From positions 104,045 to 168,044 of the forward strand of contig WLJH01000003.1 in the NCBI GenBank assembly GCA_009701885.1: a stretch of DNA of 64,000 nucleotides, written 5' to 3'. The DNA is from Actinomycetota bacterium. GTDB taxonomy: Bacteria; Actinomycetota; Actinomycetes; Propionibacteriales; Nocardioidaceae. This document shows, in pieces, positions 20,890 to 30,779 of the stretch; the first letter of the stretch is position 1; each line of letters starts with the position of its first letter. The translations under genes and the position numbers were made by a program. The notes below the pieces were generated by a model. That model ran no database searches, was not told the origin of the DNA, and was given only the letters and a program-made list of their open reading frames with translations.

Positions 20890-22467
20890 TCACGATCCGG
20901 TCGCGGCCCCGGTCCGTCGGGAGGGTCCCGCGCCCAGGAACACCGGGTTGGTCATCGCCACCATCGCCAACGCGGGCACGCCCGCGAGCGGGTCGAGCAC
21001 CGGGGCGCCGTCGAGGCGGCGTACCTCGGCGCGGACGAAGGGCACCAGCCCGGCCGGCACGGTGACGACGACCTCCCCGGCGCCCTCGTCGTCGGTCACG
21101 GCGCCACCCAGGACACCCACCGGCCCGCGCAGCTGCGCGAGGCACCCGGGGGCGCCGGTGACGGTGAGGCGTACGTCAACGAGGTCCGTCGCCGCGGCCC
21201 CGAGCGCCTCCCCGCAGGTGGCCGTACGGTCCCCGAGCGAGGCGGTGAGGGAGAGGTCGACGGCGCTGGACTCGGCGATCCAGGAGTGCCCGCCGCGCAG
21301 CCCGCGCACGACGGCCGGAGTCGACAGGGTGCCGGCGCGGACGACGGTCTGGGGGAGGCCCACGACCTGGTCCTCGGTGTGGGAGTCGCTGCTGCCCATG
21401 ACCGGCACGTAGGTCCCGGCCACCAGCAGCGCGTGCCAGGCCTCGACCGCGAACTGGTCGTCCAGGGTCCAGGGGCCGTTCCAGATCTCGACGAGGTCCA
21501 TCGCCGCGTACGTCGGGTCGAACCCCCACGTCGACCCCGGCCCGGGCGCGAACGGGTGCGCGGTGACCGCGAGGCCACCGACGCCGCGGACCCGCTCGGT
21601 GAAGGTGGTGAGCGCGTCGTCCTCGGGCCGGAAGCGCCAGTCGACCCAGGTGCCGGCAGGCAGGCCGAGGGCGAGCCAGTGGCCGGCGCGGGTCGTGACC
21701 TCCTCGCCGTTGAGGACCAGGAGGTCGTCAGGGGTGTGCCGCCCCCAGGTCAGCTGCGCGGAGGAGGTGTTGTGCTCGGTCGAGCCGATGAAGTCCAGGC
21801 CCGCCTCACGGGCGAGCGCGGCGAGCGAGGCCTGCGTGTGCCGGCCGTCGGAGTGGACGGTGTGGAGGTGGCAGTCGCCGCGGTACCACCCCGGGCCGGT
21901 GCCGCGCACCCGGCGCGGGGCGGGGTCGGGTCGGAAGCGGCGGCGCTCGCGGCCGAAGCGCAGCGTCACCGTCACCTCGTAGTCCACGCCGGGAGGGACG
22001 ACGGCGAAGGGTCCGAGCGCGACGTGCCAGGTGCCTGCGGTGATCGGGCCGGCGAGGTAGCCGGGCGTCGCGCGACGGGCGCTGATCCGGAAGGAGTCGC
22101 GGGCACCGCCCGACCAGCCGCGGAAGCCCGTGGCGCCGTTCCCGTCGTCCAGGTCGGTGCCGCGCGGGTCGAAGATGCCGATGTCGATCACGTTGGCGCT
22201 GAAGCCGAGCCCGGTGTCGGTCTTCTCGTAGGAGTAGGACACCTCGATCTCGCGCACGCCGGGCGGCACCTCGACCGGCAGGTAGTGCCAGTCGGGGGTC
22301 GCGACCCCCCTGAAGGAGCCGGTGTAGGTCTCGGTGCGGCTCTCACCGGCCGCGGCCGGGTCGAAGCGGAGCACGGCCGCGGTCGTCACGAGGCCCGTGG
22401 AGCCGGCGAGCAGCGCACGTCGGCTCGCGGTCACGGGCCGGCGGGAGTGGTGCTCGCAGGTGCACAT
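20890..22467 (-). CDS. Tat-exported CehA/McbA-type PHP metallohydrolase
   Basis: 525 residues. N-terminus MCTCEHH, then a twin-arginine signal ([19 protein letters not shown]). The middle holds the PHP-domain metal motifs [24 protein letters not shown] and SDSHTED, as in CehA carbamate hydrolases. An N-terminal ~150-residue beta region ([24 protein letters not shown]) looks like a binding domain. It is probably an exported phosphoesterase or amidohydrolase. Stand-alone gene, divergent from miaB. Confidence 0.85.
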   Translation of the reverse strand: MCTCEHHSRRPVTASRRALLAGSTGLVTTAAVLRFDPAAAGESRTETYTGSFRGVATPDWHYLPVEVPPGVREIEVSYSYEKTDTGLGFSANVIDIGIFDPRGTDLDDGNGATGFRGWSGGARDSFRISARRATPGYLAGPITAGTWHVALGPFAVVPPGVDYEVTVTLRFGRERRRFRPDPAPRRVRGTGPGWYRGDCHLHTVHSDGRHTQASLAALAREAGLDFIGSTEHNTSSAQLTWGRHTPDDLLVLNGEEVTTRAGHWLALGLPAGTWVDWRFRPEDDALTTFTERVRGVGGLAVTAHPFAPGPGSTWGFDPTYAAMDLVEIWNGPWTLDDQFAVEAWHALLVAGTYVPVMGSSDSHTEDQVVGLPQTVVRAGTLSTPAVVRGLRGGHSWIAESSAVDLSLTASLGDRTATCGEALGAAATDLVDVRLTVTGAPGCLAQLRGPVGVLGGAVTDDEGAGEVVVTVPAGLVPFVRAEVRRLDGAPVLDPLAGVPALAMVAMTNPVFLGAGPSRRTGAATGS

Positions 22468-22534
22468 GACCGGTCCAACGAGGGACGGCGGGATTCGGGA
22501 CGCGCCCGTGCGCCGCCGTACCCTGAGCGGCGTC

Positions 22535-23992
22535 ATGCGCACCTACGAGGTCCGCACCTACGGGTGCCAGATGAACGTCCACGACTCCGAGCGGCTCAGC
22601 GGACTGCTCGAGGACGCGGGCTACGCGCGTGCCGCCACCGGCGAGCGGCCCGACGTGGTCGTCTTCAACACCTGCGCGGTGCGCGAGAACGCCGACAACA
22701 AGCTCTACGGCAACCTCGGCCACCTCGCGCCGGTCAAGGCCGAGCACCCCGGCATGCAGATCGCCGTCGGTGGGTGCCTCGCGCAGAAGGACCGCGACAC
22801 GATCACCCGCAAGGCGCCGTACGTCGACGTCGTCTTCGGCACCCACAACATCGGCTCGCTGCCGGTGCTGCTGGAGCGCGCGCGGGTGCAGCAGGAGGCC
22901 CAGGTCGAGATCCTGGAGAGCCTCGACGTCTTCCCCTCGACGCTGCCCACCAAGCGGGAGAGCGCGTACGCCGCGTGGGTGTCGGTCAGCGTGGGCTGCA
23001 ACAACACCTGCACCTTCTGCATCGTGCCGGCGCTGCGCGGCAAGGAGAAGGACCGCCGACCCGGCGAGATCCTGGCCGAGATCGAGGCCCTCGTCGCCGA
23101 GGGCGTCTCGGAGGTCACCCTGCTCGGGCAGAACGTCAACGCCTACGGCGTGGAGTTCGGCGACCGGCAGGCCTTCTCCAAGCTGCTGCGCGCGTGCGGC
23201 GAGATCGAGGGCCTCGAGCGGGTGCGCTTCACCAGCCCGCACCCGGCGGAGTTCACCGACGACGTCATCGACGCGATGGCCGAGACCCCCAACGTCATGC
23301 CCAGCCTGCACATGCCGCTGCAGTCCGGCTCGGACCGGCTGCTGAGGGAGATGCGCCGCTCCTACCGCTCGGCGAAGTACCTCGGCATCCTCGAGCGGGT
23401 GCGCGAGCGGATCCCGCACGCCGCCATCACCACCGACATCATCGTCGGCTTCCCCGGCGAGACCGAGGAGGACTTCCTCGAGACGATGCGGGTCGTGCGG
23501 GAGTCGCGCTTCGCCAGCGCCTTCACCTTCCAGTACTCCAAGCGCCCCGGCACCCCCGCCGCCGACCTGCCCGACCAGGTGCCCGCCGACGTGGTCAAGG
23601 ACCGGTACGGCCGGCTCGTCGACCTCGTCAACGAGATCGCCTGGGAGGAGAACAAGACGGTCGTCGGGCGCACCGTCGAGCTCATGGTCGCCGAGGGCGA
23701 GGGTCGCAAGGACTCCGAGACCCAGCGGCTCTCCGGGCGCGCCCCGGACAACCGGCTCGTGCACTTCGCGGTGCCCGAGGAGCCGGTGCGGCCGGGCGAC
23801 ATGGTCACCGTCGAGGTCACGTACGCCGCGCCCCACCACCTCGTCGCCGACCGCGTGCTGTCGGTGCGTCGTACCCGCTCCGGTGACGCGTGGGAGGCCC
23901 GCACGGCCGCGCCCGCGTCCGCGGGTGTGGGGCTGGGCATGCCCACCGTCGGCGTGCCCGCGCCGCTCCCCGACGCCCCCGCCTGCCGCTAG
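22535..23992 (+). CDS. miaB: tRNA-2-methylthio-N6-dimethylallyladenosine synthase
   Basis: 485 residues. Methylthiotransferase N-terminal domain ([17 protein letters not shown] and the further Cys in NTCAVRENA and GGCLAQ bind one cluster). The radical-SAM site [12 protein letters not shown] gives CxxxCxxC, GQNVNAYG is conserved, and the C-terminus holds a TRAM domain. It thiomethylates i6A37 in tRNA made by miaA, which lies 2.7 kb downstream. ATG lies 10 bases after TACCCT (22519-22524). Confidence 0.96.
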   Translation: MRTYEVRTYGCQMNVHDSERLSGLLEDAGYARAATGERPDVVVFNTCAVRENADNKLYGNLGHLAPVKAEHPGMQIAVGGCLAQKDRDTITRKAPYVDVVFGTHNIGSLPVLLERARVQQEAQVEILESLDVFPSTLPTKRESAYAAWVSVSVGCNNTCTFCIVPALRGKEKDRRPGEILAEIEALVAEGVSEVTLLGQNVNAYGVEFGDRQAFSKLLRACGEIEGLERVRFTSPHPAEFTDDVIDAMAETPNVMPSLHMPLQSGSDRLLREMRRSYRSAKYLGILERVRERIPHAAITTDIIVGFPGETEEDFLETMRVVRESRFASAFTFQYSKRPGTPAADLPDQVPADVVKDRYGRLVDLVNEIAWEENKTVVGRTVELMVAEGEGRKDSETQRLSGRAPDNRLVHFAVPEEPVRPGDMVTVEVTYAAPHHLVADRVLSVRRTRSGDAWEARTAAPASAGVGLGMPTVGVPAPLPDAPACR

Positions 23993-24019
23993 GGCATCTC
24001 TTTACCTATAGTCCGGCGG

Positions 24020-24745
24020 GTGCCCGCCGACCAGCCCACGATCCTGGCCACCTCCGGTGGCGCCGTCGCCGCCGCCCGCATCCGGTGGGGCGTCGGCCCG
24101 CTCACCGACCTGGCCGTCGACCTGTCGGGCGTCTCCGGCCGGGCCCCGAAGGTGTGCTTCCTCGGCACCGCCTGCGGTGACTCGCCCGCCCTCGTGCGCG
24201 ACTTCTACGACGCCGCCCAGGCTCGCGGCTTCCACGGCAGCCACCTCCAGCTCTTCACGATGCCCAACGTCGAGGACATCACCGCCCACCTGCTCGAGCA
24301 GGACGTCGTGTGGGTGTGGGGCGGCTCGGTCGCGGGACTGCTGGCGATGTGGCGGCTGCACGGTGTCGACGAGGCGATGCGCACCGCGTGGGAGTCCGGG
24401 GTCGTGCTGACGGGTGTCTCGGCCGGGTCGATCTGCTGGCACGTCGGCGGCACCACCGACTCCTTCGGCCCGGAGCTGCGGCCCATCACCAACGGCCTGG
24501 GCCTGCTGCCGTGGAGCAACGGCGTGCACTACGACTCCGAGGAGCAGCGCCGCCCGCTCTTCCAGTCCCTCGTCGCCGACGGCACGCTGCCGACCGGCTA
24601 CGCCACCGACGACGGCGCCGGGCTGCTCTACCGCGGCACCGAGATGGTGCAGGCCTACGCCGAGCGCGACGGCGCCGGCGCCTACCTCGTCGAGCGCGAC
24701 GGCGACCGGGCCGTCGAGACCGAGCTGGACGTCACCCGCCTCTGA
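24020..24745 (+). CDS. Peptidase S51 (dipeptidase E/cyanophycinase-like)
   Basis: 241 residues. VVWVWGGSVAGLLAMWR and GVVLTGVSAGSICW (nucleophile Ser), followed by a His in GVHYDSEE, match S51 peptidases. GYATDDGAGLLYRG follows. Start GTG 7 bases after a fully consensus TATAGT (24007-24012). Cytosolic, cleaving aspartyl dipeptides or a similar substrate (inference). The gene faces the convergent small-ORF run across a repeat-rich gap. Confidence 0.85.
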   Translation: MPADQPTILATSGGAVAAARIRWGVGPLTDLAVDLSGVSGRAPKVCFLGTACGDSPALVRDFYDAAQARGFHGSHLQLFTMPNVEDITAHLLEQDVVWVWGGSVAGLLAMWRLHGVDEAMRTAWESGVVLTGVSAGSICWHVGGTTDSFGPELRPITNGLGLLPWSNGVHYDSEEQRRPLFQSLVADGTLPTGYATDDGAGLLYRGTEMVQAYAERDGAGAYLVERDGDRAVETELDVTRL

Positions 24746-24747
24746 CA

Positions 24748-24967
24748 CGGCCCACCTGCCAGCCGCTGTGGGTCGAGGTGCGGGTCGACGTGCGGGTCGC
24801 GGCCCACGGTCGACCCGGCCCACCTGCCACGCTCCGCGTCGAGGTGCGGGTCGAGGTGCGGGTCGAGGCCCAGGGACGCGGAAGAACACGTCCTCAGGCC
24901 TCGACCCAGGCCTCGACCCAGGCCTCGACCCAGGCCTCGAGTCACACCTCGACTCGCACCTCGGCGG
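24748..24967. repeat. 12-bp minisatellite in inverted arrays
   Basis: Two ~66-base direct repeats begin CGGCCCACCTGCCA (24748 and 24816); each holds units of GCGGGTCGAGGT. Then six 12-base units: AGGCCTCGACCC three times (24896-24931), AGGCCTCGAGTC, ACACCTCGACTC, GCACCTCGGCGG. The two parts are opposite-strand versions of the same GGGTCGAGG core, so the gap can form a long hairpin. Confidence 0.8.
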
Positions 24968-24979
24968 CAACGCCCGGGG

Positions 24980-25315
24980 TCAGCGGCCGGAGTCGTAGGG
25001 CTGGTCCTCCGAGCGCGGGTCGAGCCGGGGATAGCCGGCCTTCGGCGGCAGCCCGTCCGGGTTCTCCTCGACCCCGCCGGCGGACTGCTCGGGAGGTACG
25101 TCGCCGGCCGGCTCGGTGGGTCCGGTGTAGCGGACCCCGTCGGTGCCGTGCTGGCCGGGCCCGGTCGGCCCCTCGCGCTCGCTGCTGACGCCCATGCCAC
25201 CCGCGAGCTCGTCGTTGCTGTTGCGCACGTCGTCGGGCTCGCGGCCGGTCGCGGGGTCGACGGTTCCGCGCTGGTCGTCGCCGGCAGGCTCGGGGGTCGG
25301 GTGGGTGCGGCTCAT
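24980..25315 (-). CDS. Small acidic, disordered protein
   Basis: 111 residues rich in Gly, Pro, Asp and Glu, with no hydrophobic core, signal or known motif (SNDELAGGMGVSSEREGPTG; ends RLDPRSEDQPYDSGR). Probably intrinsically disordered. Start ATG overlaps the upstream stop (ATGA). Last gene of a five-gene overlapping run. Function unknown. Confidence 0.55.
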   Translation of the reverse strand: MSRTHPTPEPAGDDQRGTVDPATGREPDDVRNSNDELAGGMGVSSEREGPTGPGQHGTDGVRYTGPTEPAGDVPPEQSAGGVEENPDGLPPKAGYPRLDPRSEDQPYDSGR

Positions 25316-25599
25316 GCGGGTGACTCCTCGGGGTGGTTGCCGTCGCCGGCGTCCCCCTCGTCGCGCGTCGCCTTGGTGCTGGTGTCCTCGCCCTCGCGGG
25401 TCTCCGCGGGCGCACCCTCGGTGGCGGGGTTGGCGTCCGCGGAGACGTCCGGCACGAGCGGCTCTGTGATCCGGTCGAGGACGGCGTCCACGCCGCCGGC
25501 GTGCAGCTGGGGGGCTTCGGCCTCGGGCTCCGGCATCGGGCCGAGGTCGTCCTCGCCCCCGGCTGCCTCAGGCTGGGTCGTGCTCTCTGGTGTGCTCAC
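25312..25599 (-). CDS. Small acidic protein of unknown function
   Basis: 95 residues, strongly acidic (EAAGGEDDLGPMPEPEAEAP), with a short ordered-looking core VDAVLDRITEPLVPDVS. Starts at a GTG inside the end of the Nudix gene (32-base overlap). No family recognised. Confidence 0.55.
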   Translation of the reverse strand: MSTPESTTQPEAAGGEDDLGPMPEPEAEAPQLHAGGVDAVLDRITEPLVPDVSADANPATEGAPAETREGEDTSTKATRDEGDAGDGNHPEESPA

Positions 25600-26125
25600 G
25601 GGTGGCTCCCTTCCCGCCGGCCCCTCCGCCGGCGAACCCGAAGGTCGAGTAGGCCCCGATGGTTCCCGTTCGCAGCCCGTCCAGAACCACCCGCTCGTGC
25701 GGCACGACCGGACCCGGGAGGGAGTCGAGCTCGTCGAGCGCCACCCACCGCAGCCCGCCCGACTTGGTCGGCTCGGTCACCCGGGGCTCCCCGGTCCAGG
25801 TGCAGCTGGTGAAGAAGAAGTCGACCCGCTCGTCGATCGGCAGGTCGTTGGCCGTGCGCTGCATCGTGGTGAGGTGCTCCAGCTCGAGCCCGCCCACGCC
25901 GAGCTCCTCGCGGGCCTCGCGGTGCGCGGCGTCGTACGCCGTCTCGCCGCGCTCCACGTGGCCTGCGGCGCCGGAGGCCCAGTGGCCGTCCATGAACGCC
26001 ACTCCCTGGCGCAGCTGGAGCAGCACCTCGGTGCCGCGCGCGCCCTCGCGCAGCAGCAGGACGTAGGAGGCGGGCACGACGACGAAGCGACCCTCGTGCG
26101 GGTCGCCGGTGTGCTGGTCGGTCAC
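25568..26125 (-). CDS. Nudix hydrolase
   Basis: 185 residues. The Nudix box is complete: GHVERGETAYDAAHREAREELGV fits Gx5Ex7REUxEExGU. Before it LLLREGARGTEVLLQLRQGVAFMDGHW is typical of NUDIX proteins that handle nucleoside diphosphate derivatives. A glycine-rich tail is unusual. Start GTG overlaps the stop of the 55-residue gene (GTGA). Confidence 0.88.
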   Translation of the reverse strand: MTDQHTGDPHEGRFVVVPASYVLLLREGARGTEVLLQLRQGVAFMDGHWASGAAGHVERGETAYDAAHREAREELGVGGLELEHLTTMQRTANDLPIDERVDFFFTSCTWTGEPRVTEPTKSGGLRWVALDELDSLPGPVVPHERVVLDGLRTGTIGAYSTFGFAGGGAGGKGATREHTREHDPA

Positions 26126-26289
26126 TGGCTGGGCTCGTCCTCGGTGGTGCCCGCGTTGTGCTCCTGCTCGGCCTCCTCGGCGGACCCCGGCTCGGAGCCG
26201 TCGGTCAGCTCGCTCTCGTGCTCGCCCGGGGGCGTGCCCTCGGTGGGGAGGGTCGGCTCGTCGCGCTCCTCCGGGACGGGGGCGGTCAC
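26122..26289 (-). CDS. Short acidic protein (55 residues)
   Basis: An acidic peptide (TAPVPEERDEPTLPTEGTPP... ending TTEDEPSQ). Real because it joins its neighbours exactly: its GTG overlaps the stop of the upstream gene and its TGA overlaps the Nudix GTG. Function unknown. Confidence 0.5.
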   Translation of the reverse strand: MTAPVPEERDEPTLPTEGTPPGEHESELTDGSEPGSAEEAEQEHNAGTTEDEPSQ

Positions 26290-26534
26290 GGGGTGTCGTC
26301 CGTCCGCGGGTAGGTCTTGGGCGGGTTGTCGGGCGGCAGGTCGTCCTTCTTGCCGTCCAGCTTCTCCAAGCCGTCCTTGGCCGCCTTGACGCCCTTGGCG
26401 ATCTTGTCGCTGTGCTTGCGACCGGTGCGCTTGTCGGCCTCGGTGGCGGCCTTGTCCAGGCCCTTGGCGATCTTGTCACCGTGCTTGTCGACGGCCTGGG
26501 TCAGCTGCTTCTTCGCCTTGTCCAGAAAGCTCAT
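26286..26534 (-). CDS. MT0933/Rv0909-like antitoxin-family protein
   Basis: 82 residues, helical and Lys-rich. MSFLDKAKKQLTQAVDKHGDKIAKG... with the repeated HSDKIAKG motif and TGRKHSDKI is the pattern of PF14013 antitoxins. No toxin gene lies beside it; instead four overlapping genes follow. GAGGAGG precedes the ATG, and TAGTGT near 26573 could be its -10. Antitoxin function here is not proven. Confidence 0.75.
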   Translation of the reverse strand: MSFLDKAKKQLTQAVDKHGDKIAKGLDKAATEADKRTGRKHSDKIAKGVKAAKDGLEKLDGKKDDLPPDNPPKTYPRTDDTP

Positions 26535-26744
26535 CGGACCTCCTCGCATATGCGGTCGGGGACGTTGCCACACTAGTGCCACCTCCCAGCCGTCCTCGGA
26601 CGCTCCGCGGCCCCGGGGCACGCACCTCGCCGCGTTGCCGACGCTTGCGAGACGGTCGGGTATGGCGGCGCGCCGGCGCCTTGCGATGCACGCACCCCGA
26701 GACCGCCGAGCATCCGACGACGCCCGGCAGGCGACACTAGCCAC

Positions 26745-27668
26745 GTGAGCCTCCCCCCTCCGGTCGTCGCGGTCGTGGGTGCGACCGCCGCCGGCAAGAG
26801 CGGGCTCTCCCTCGACCTGGCCGAGACGCTCGGCGGCGAGGTCGTCAACACCGACGCGATGCAGCTCTACCGCGGCATGGACATCGGTACGGCGAAGCTG
26901 CCCGTCGCCGAGCGGCGCGGGATCCCGCACCACCTCCTCGACGTCCTGGAGGTGACCGAGCCGGCGTCGGTGGCGGAGTTCCAGGGCCAGGCCCGAGAGG
27001 TCATCGCGGAGGTCCGCGGCCGCGGACGTACCCCGGTGCTCGTGGGCGGCTCGGCGCTCTACACGCGTGCGGTCCTGGACGAGTTCGCCTTCCCCGGCAC
27101 CGACCCCGAGGTCCGCGCGCGGCTCGAGGCGGAGCTGGCCGACGTGGGCAGCGCCGTGCTGCACCGCCGCCTGGCCGAGGTCGACCCGGAGGCGGCGGCG
27201 AACATCCTGGTCGAGAACGGGCGTCGGGTCGTCCGGGCCCTCGAGGTCGTCGAGATCACCGGGCGACCCTTCAGCGCGACCCTCCCGACCCTGACCTACG
27301 CCGACCCGCGCACCGTGCAGGTGGGGGTCGACATCGACCGTCCGACGCTCGACCTGCGGATCGAGCAGCGCGTGGCGGAGATGTTCGCGGCCGGGCTGGT
27401 CGCCGAGGTCGAGGCGTTGCTCGAGCGCGGGCTCGCCGAGGGTCGCACCGCGTCCCGGGCCATCGGCTACCCCGAGGTGGTGGCGCACCTGGCCGGCGAG
27501 CTGTCCCTGGACGAGGCCCGGGAACGGACCGTCGTCGCCACCCGCCGCTTCGCCCGGCGCCAGGACGCGTGGTTCCGCAAGGACCCGCGGATCACCTGGG
27601 TCCGCTTCGACGACCCCGACCGGCTCGCGCGGTCGTTGTCGGCGGTCGCTGCTGTCATGGACGCGTGA
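26745..27668 (+). CDS. miaA: tRNA dimethylallyltransferase
   Basis: 307 residues. P-loop [29 protein letters not shown] (tRNA contact and catalytic Asp), [21 protein letters not shown] and [11 protein letters not shown] are all IPT signatures. It prenylates A37 of tRNAs reading UNN codons; miaB then thiomethylates the product. The start of the next gene overlaps its stop (GTGA). Confidence 0.96.
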   Translation: MSLPPPVVAVVGATAAGKSGLSLDLAETLGGEVVNTDAMQLYRGMDIGTAKLPVAERRGIPHHLLDVLEVTEPASVAEFQGQAREVIAEVRGRGRTPVLVGGSALYTRAVLDEFAFPGTDPEVRARLEAELADVGSAVLHRRLAEVDPEAAANILVENGRRVVRALEVVEITGRPFSATLPTLTYADPRTVQVGVDIDRPTLDLRIEQRVAEMFAAGLVAEVEALLERGLAEGRTASRAIGYPEVVAHLAGELSLDEARERTVVATRRFARRQDAWFRKDPRITWVRFDDPDRLARSLSAVAAVMDA

Positions 27669-28258
27669 CCCGGACGCTCTTCTACACCGCCACCACCCTC
27701 GACGGCTTCCTCGCCACCGACGACGACTCGCTGGACTGGCTCTTCGTCCAGGAGCAGGAGGAAGGCGGGGCGCTCGACTACGCCTCCTTCATCGCCGGCG
27801 TCGGGGCGGTCTGCATGGGCGCGACGACCTACGAGTGGCTGGTGCGGCACCTCGCCGACGGCGGCTCCGGCGAGCCGGGTGGTGCGGCCGGCGATGGCGG
27901 CTGGCCCTACTCCGTGCCTTGCTGGGTCTTCACCCACCGCGACCTGCCCCGGGTCGAGGGCGCCGACCTGCGCTTCGTCCAGGGCGACGTCGAGCCGGTC
28001 TGGCAGCAGATGGCCGCGGCGGCCGGCGATCGCGACGTGTGGGTCGTGGGTGGCGGCGGCCTCGCTGCCGCGTTCGCCGAGGCGGGGCGGCTCGACCGGC
28101 TGCTGCTCTCGATCGCCCCGGTGACGCTGGGGTCGGGTCGGCCGCTCTTCCCGCGCCCGTTCGACCTGCGGCTCGTGGAGACCGGTCGCAACGGCGCGTT
28201 TCTCTGCGCGACGTACGACGTCGTCGGGCCGCGGCCCGCGCCCGACCGCGTCGGGTGA
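27665..28258 (+). CDS. Dihydrofolate reductase-family (RibD C-terminal) protein
   Basis: 197 residues. [19 protein letters not shown] at the N-terminus, [22 protein letters not shown] (NADPH loop) and [19 protein letters not shown] are typical of the DHFR-like RibD C-terminal family. Real substrate unknown. Coupled to miaA by GTGA. Confidence 0.88.
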   Translation: MTRTLFYTATTLDGFLATDDDSLDWLFVQEQEEGGALDYASFIAGVGAVCMGATTYEWLVRHLADGGSGEPGGAAGDGGWPYSVPCWVFTHRDLPRVEGADLRFVQGDVEPVWQQMAAAAGDRDVWVVGGGGLAAAFAEAGRLDRLLLSIAPVTLGSGRPLFPRPFDLRLVETGRNGAFLCATYDVVGPRPAPDRVG

Positions 28259-28322
28259 CCAGCGGGCGTGATGCCCGCGACAGCGGGCTCGGACGGTGCG
28301 CCCGGCGTCGTACCGTGTGCGG

Positions 28323-28961
28323 GTGAGCGCACCCCCTGCCGTCGAGTGGCCGACCATCGACTCCGTCGAGGAGCTGGTCGGACTGCTGGGCGAGCCGAAC
28401 CAGCGGGCGCGCGACAAGGGCCGTGACCGGCTCCTGGACGTCGACCGGGCGTGGCTGGCGGCCTCGCCGTACTGCGTCATGGCCACCGCGGACGAGCACG
28501 GTCGCTGCGACGCCTCGCCCAAGGGCGACCCGGTCGGGCAGCTGGTCCACGTGGTCGACGACGTGACGATCGCGCTGGCCGAGCGGCCGGGCAACCGCCG
28601 TGCCGACGGGTACCGCAACATCCTGGCCAACCCCCACGTCGGCCTGCACTTCCTCATCCCCGGCCGCGGCGACACGCTGCGGGTCAACGGCCGGGCCCGG
28701 CTGGTGCGGGACGCGCCGTTCTTCGACGAGATGGTCGTGCGGGGCGGGCGGCCGCTGCTGGCGGTGGTCGTGGACGTCGAGGAGGTGTTCTTCCACTGCT
28801 CGAAGGCGTTCCTGCGCTCGGGCCTGTGGGACCCGGCGACCTGGGACCCGACCGGCGTGGTGCCGCGCCGGGCCGTGATCGCCTCGACCGTCGAGGGCGC
28901 GGGCCCGGTCGAGGAGCTGGACCGCTACTACGGACCGTCCTACGCCGACGGTCTCTACTGA
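28323..28961 (+). CDS. MSMEG_1061-type PPOX flavoprotein
   Basis: 212 residues. Split-barrel flavin protein: DRAWLAASPYCVMATADEHGRCDASPKGDP, GNRRADGYRNILANPHVGLHFLIPGRGDTLRVNGRARL and FFHCSKAFLRSGLWDP are characteristic of this pyridoxamine-oxidase-like family. GTG lies 6 bases after TACCGT (28311-28316). Just upstream of dapF. Confidence 0.85.
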   Translation: MSAPPAVEWPTIDSVEELVGLLGEPNQRARDKGRDRLLDVDRAWLAASPYCVMATADEHGRCDASPKGDPVGQLVHVVDDVTIALAERPGNRRADGYRNILANPHVGLHFLIPGRGDTLRVNGRARLVRDAPFFDEMVVRGGRPLLAVVVDVEEVFFHCSKAFLRSGLWDPATWDPTGVVPRRAVIASTVEGAGPVEELDRYYGPSYADGLY

Positions 28962-28973
28962 GGGGCACTGCTG

Positions 28974-29804
28974 ATGACCTACCCCTTCCTCAAGGGCCAC
29001 GGCACCGAGAACGACTTCGTCCTGCTGCCCGACCACGACGGCTCCGTCCACGGGTCCCTGTCCGCAGAGGAGTGGTCCGCGCGCGTGCGTGTGCTGTGCG
29101 ACCGCCGCGCCGGCATCGGGGGCGACGGGGTGCTGCGGGTCGTGCGCGACGGCGCCCTGTGGTTCATGGACTACTGGAACGCCGACGGCTCGGTCTCGGA
29201 GATGTGCGGCAACGGCATCCGGGTCTTCGCACGGCACCTGCTCGAGGAGGGCCTGGTCGCCGCCGACCAGCCGCTGCCCGTGCAGACCCGTGACGGGGTC
29301 AAGACGATCACCTTCGACGCCTCGGGGCAGATCACGGTCGACATGGGGGAGCCGCGGCTGCTCGGCGCGACCGCGGTCTCGATCGGGCACATGACCTGGG
29401 AGGCCACCCACGTCGACATGGGCAACCCGCACGCGGTGGCGTTCGTGGAGTCCCTCGACCCTGCGGGTCCGGTGGGCACGCTCGCGACCAGCCCGGTCTT
29501 CGACGAGACGGTCTACCCGCACGGGGTGAACGTCGAGCTGGTCGTCCCGGTCGGCGCGGGGCACGTCGCGATGCGCGTCCACGAGCGCGGCTCGGGGGAG
29601 ACCCGCTCCTGCGGCACCGGCGCCTGCGCCGTGGCGGTCGCCGCCGCCGTACGCGACGGGGCGGGGGCGGCCGGGGACGGCCGCGGATCGACGTACACCG
29701 TGGACCTGCCCGGCGGGACGCTCGTCATCGAGTGGACCGAGGCCGGTCGGGTGCTCATGACCGGGCCGGCCGTCGTCGTCGCGCGGGGTGAGACGGAGCT
29801 GTAG
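28974..29804 (+). CDS. dapF: Diaminopimelate epimerase
   Basis: 276 residues. Two catalytic cysteines, Cys78 in SEMCGNGIRVFARHL and Cys213 in ETRSCGTGACAVAVA, with HGTENDFVLLPD and VDMGNPHAVAF. It converts LL- to meso-diaminopimelate for lysine and peptidoglycan. GAGGGG lies before the ATG. Core miaA-dapF-hflX order. Confidence 0.96.
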   Translation: MTYPFLKGHGTENDFVLLPDHDGSVHGSLSAEEWSARVRVLCDRRAGIGGDGVLRVVRDGALWFMDYWNADGSVSEMCGNGIRVFARHLLEEGLVAADQPLPVQTRDGVKTITFDASGQITVDMGEPRLLGATAVSIGHMTWEATHVDMGNPHAVAFVESLDPAGPVGTLATSPVFDETVYPHGVNVELVVPVGAGHVAMRVHERGSGETRSCGTGACAVAVAAAVRDGAGAAGDGRGSTYTVDLPGGTLVIEWTEAGRVLMTGPAVVVARGETEL

Positions 29805-29914
29805 TCGGTCGTGGTGGGCCGCTGAAATCGCCACGGGCCGAACCCCCGGCCCCCAGGCCGCACCGGACGAGACCGACCTGCAACGGGTTCCACCGAGGCG
29901 CTAGGTTCCGGACC

Positions 29915-30691
29915 ATGGACATCACCGGATCCACCGCCATCGTCACCGGCGGCGCCTCGGGCATCGGCGCGGCCGCGGTCCGCCTGCTCGCCGCCAAGGG
30001 TGCCACCGTCGTCATCGCCGACCTCCAGGCCGACAAGGGCGAGGCCCTGGCCGAGGAGGTGAAGGGCGTCTTCGCGCAGGTCGACGTCACCAACACCGAC
30101 CAGGTCAAGGCCGCCGTCGACGCCGCCGTGGCCATCGCGCCGCTGCGCGCGGTCGTCAACTCCGCCGGCATCGGCTGGGCCCAGCGCACCATCGGCCGCG
30201 ACGGGGAGTACGACTCCGCGCACGACCTCGAGGCCTACAAGAAGGTCATCGCGATCAACCTGATCGGCACCTTCGACATGGTCCGCATCGCCGCGACCGC
30301 GATGAGCCGCAACGAGCCCGACGAGGACGGCTGCCGCGGCGCCATCGCCAACCTCACCTCCGTGGCGGCCTTCGACGGCCAGATCGGCCAGGCGGCGTAC
30401 TCCTCCTCCAAGGGCGGCGTCGTCGGCATGACCCTGCCGGTCGCGCGCGACCTCTCGGCCGCCGGCATCCGCCTCAACACCATCGCCCCGGGCCTGATCG
30501 ACACCCCGATCTACGGCGAGGGCGAGGCCTCGGAGGCGTTCAAGGCCAACCTCGGCCAGAACGTGCTCTTCCCCAAGCGGCTCGGCAAGCCGGAGGAGCT
30601 GGCGAGCATGGTCGTGGAGACCATCACCAACTCCTACATGAACGCCGAGGTCATCCGGGTCGACGGCGGCATCAGGATGCCTCCCAAGTGA
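29915..30691 (+). CDS. Short-chain dehydrogenase (HSD17B10-like)
   Basis: 258 residues. [15 protein letters not shown] (Rossmann), [11 protein letters not shown], and the catalytic Ser/Tyr/Lys set [44 protein letters not shown] is close to 3-hydroxyacyl-CoA dehydrogenase type 2. ATG lies 7 bases after TAGGTT (29902-29907). Monocistronic in appearance. Confidence 0.9.
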   Translation: MDITGSTAIVTGGASGIGAAAVRLLAAKGATVVIADLQADKGEALAEEVKGVFAQVDVTNTDQVKAAVDAAVAIAPLRAVVNSAGIGWAQRTIGRDGEYDSAHDLEAYKKVIAINLIGTFDMVRIAATAMSRNEPDEDGCRGAIANLTSVAAFDGQIGQAAYSSSKGGVVGMTLPVARDLSAAGIRLNTIAPGLIDTPIYGEGEASEAFKANLGQNVLFPKRLGKPEELASMVVETITNSYMNAEVIRVDGGIRMPPK

Positions 30692-30779
30692 GCTGACGGC
30701 TCCAGGCACCCGGGTCGTGCCCCTCAGCGTGCGCCACGGCGCCCGCTGGGGGGCACGACCTCTGTCTAGGCTGCGAGGC

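Noticed and set aside
26738..26744. TANNNT box for miaA
   Set aside because: Found TAGCCA only 1 base from the start; not a credible leaderless promoter.
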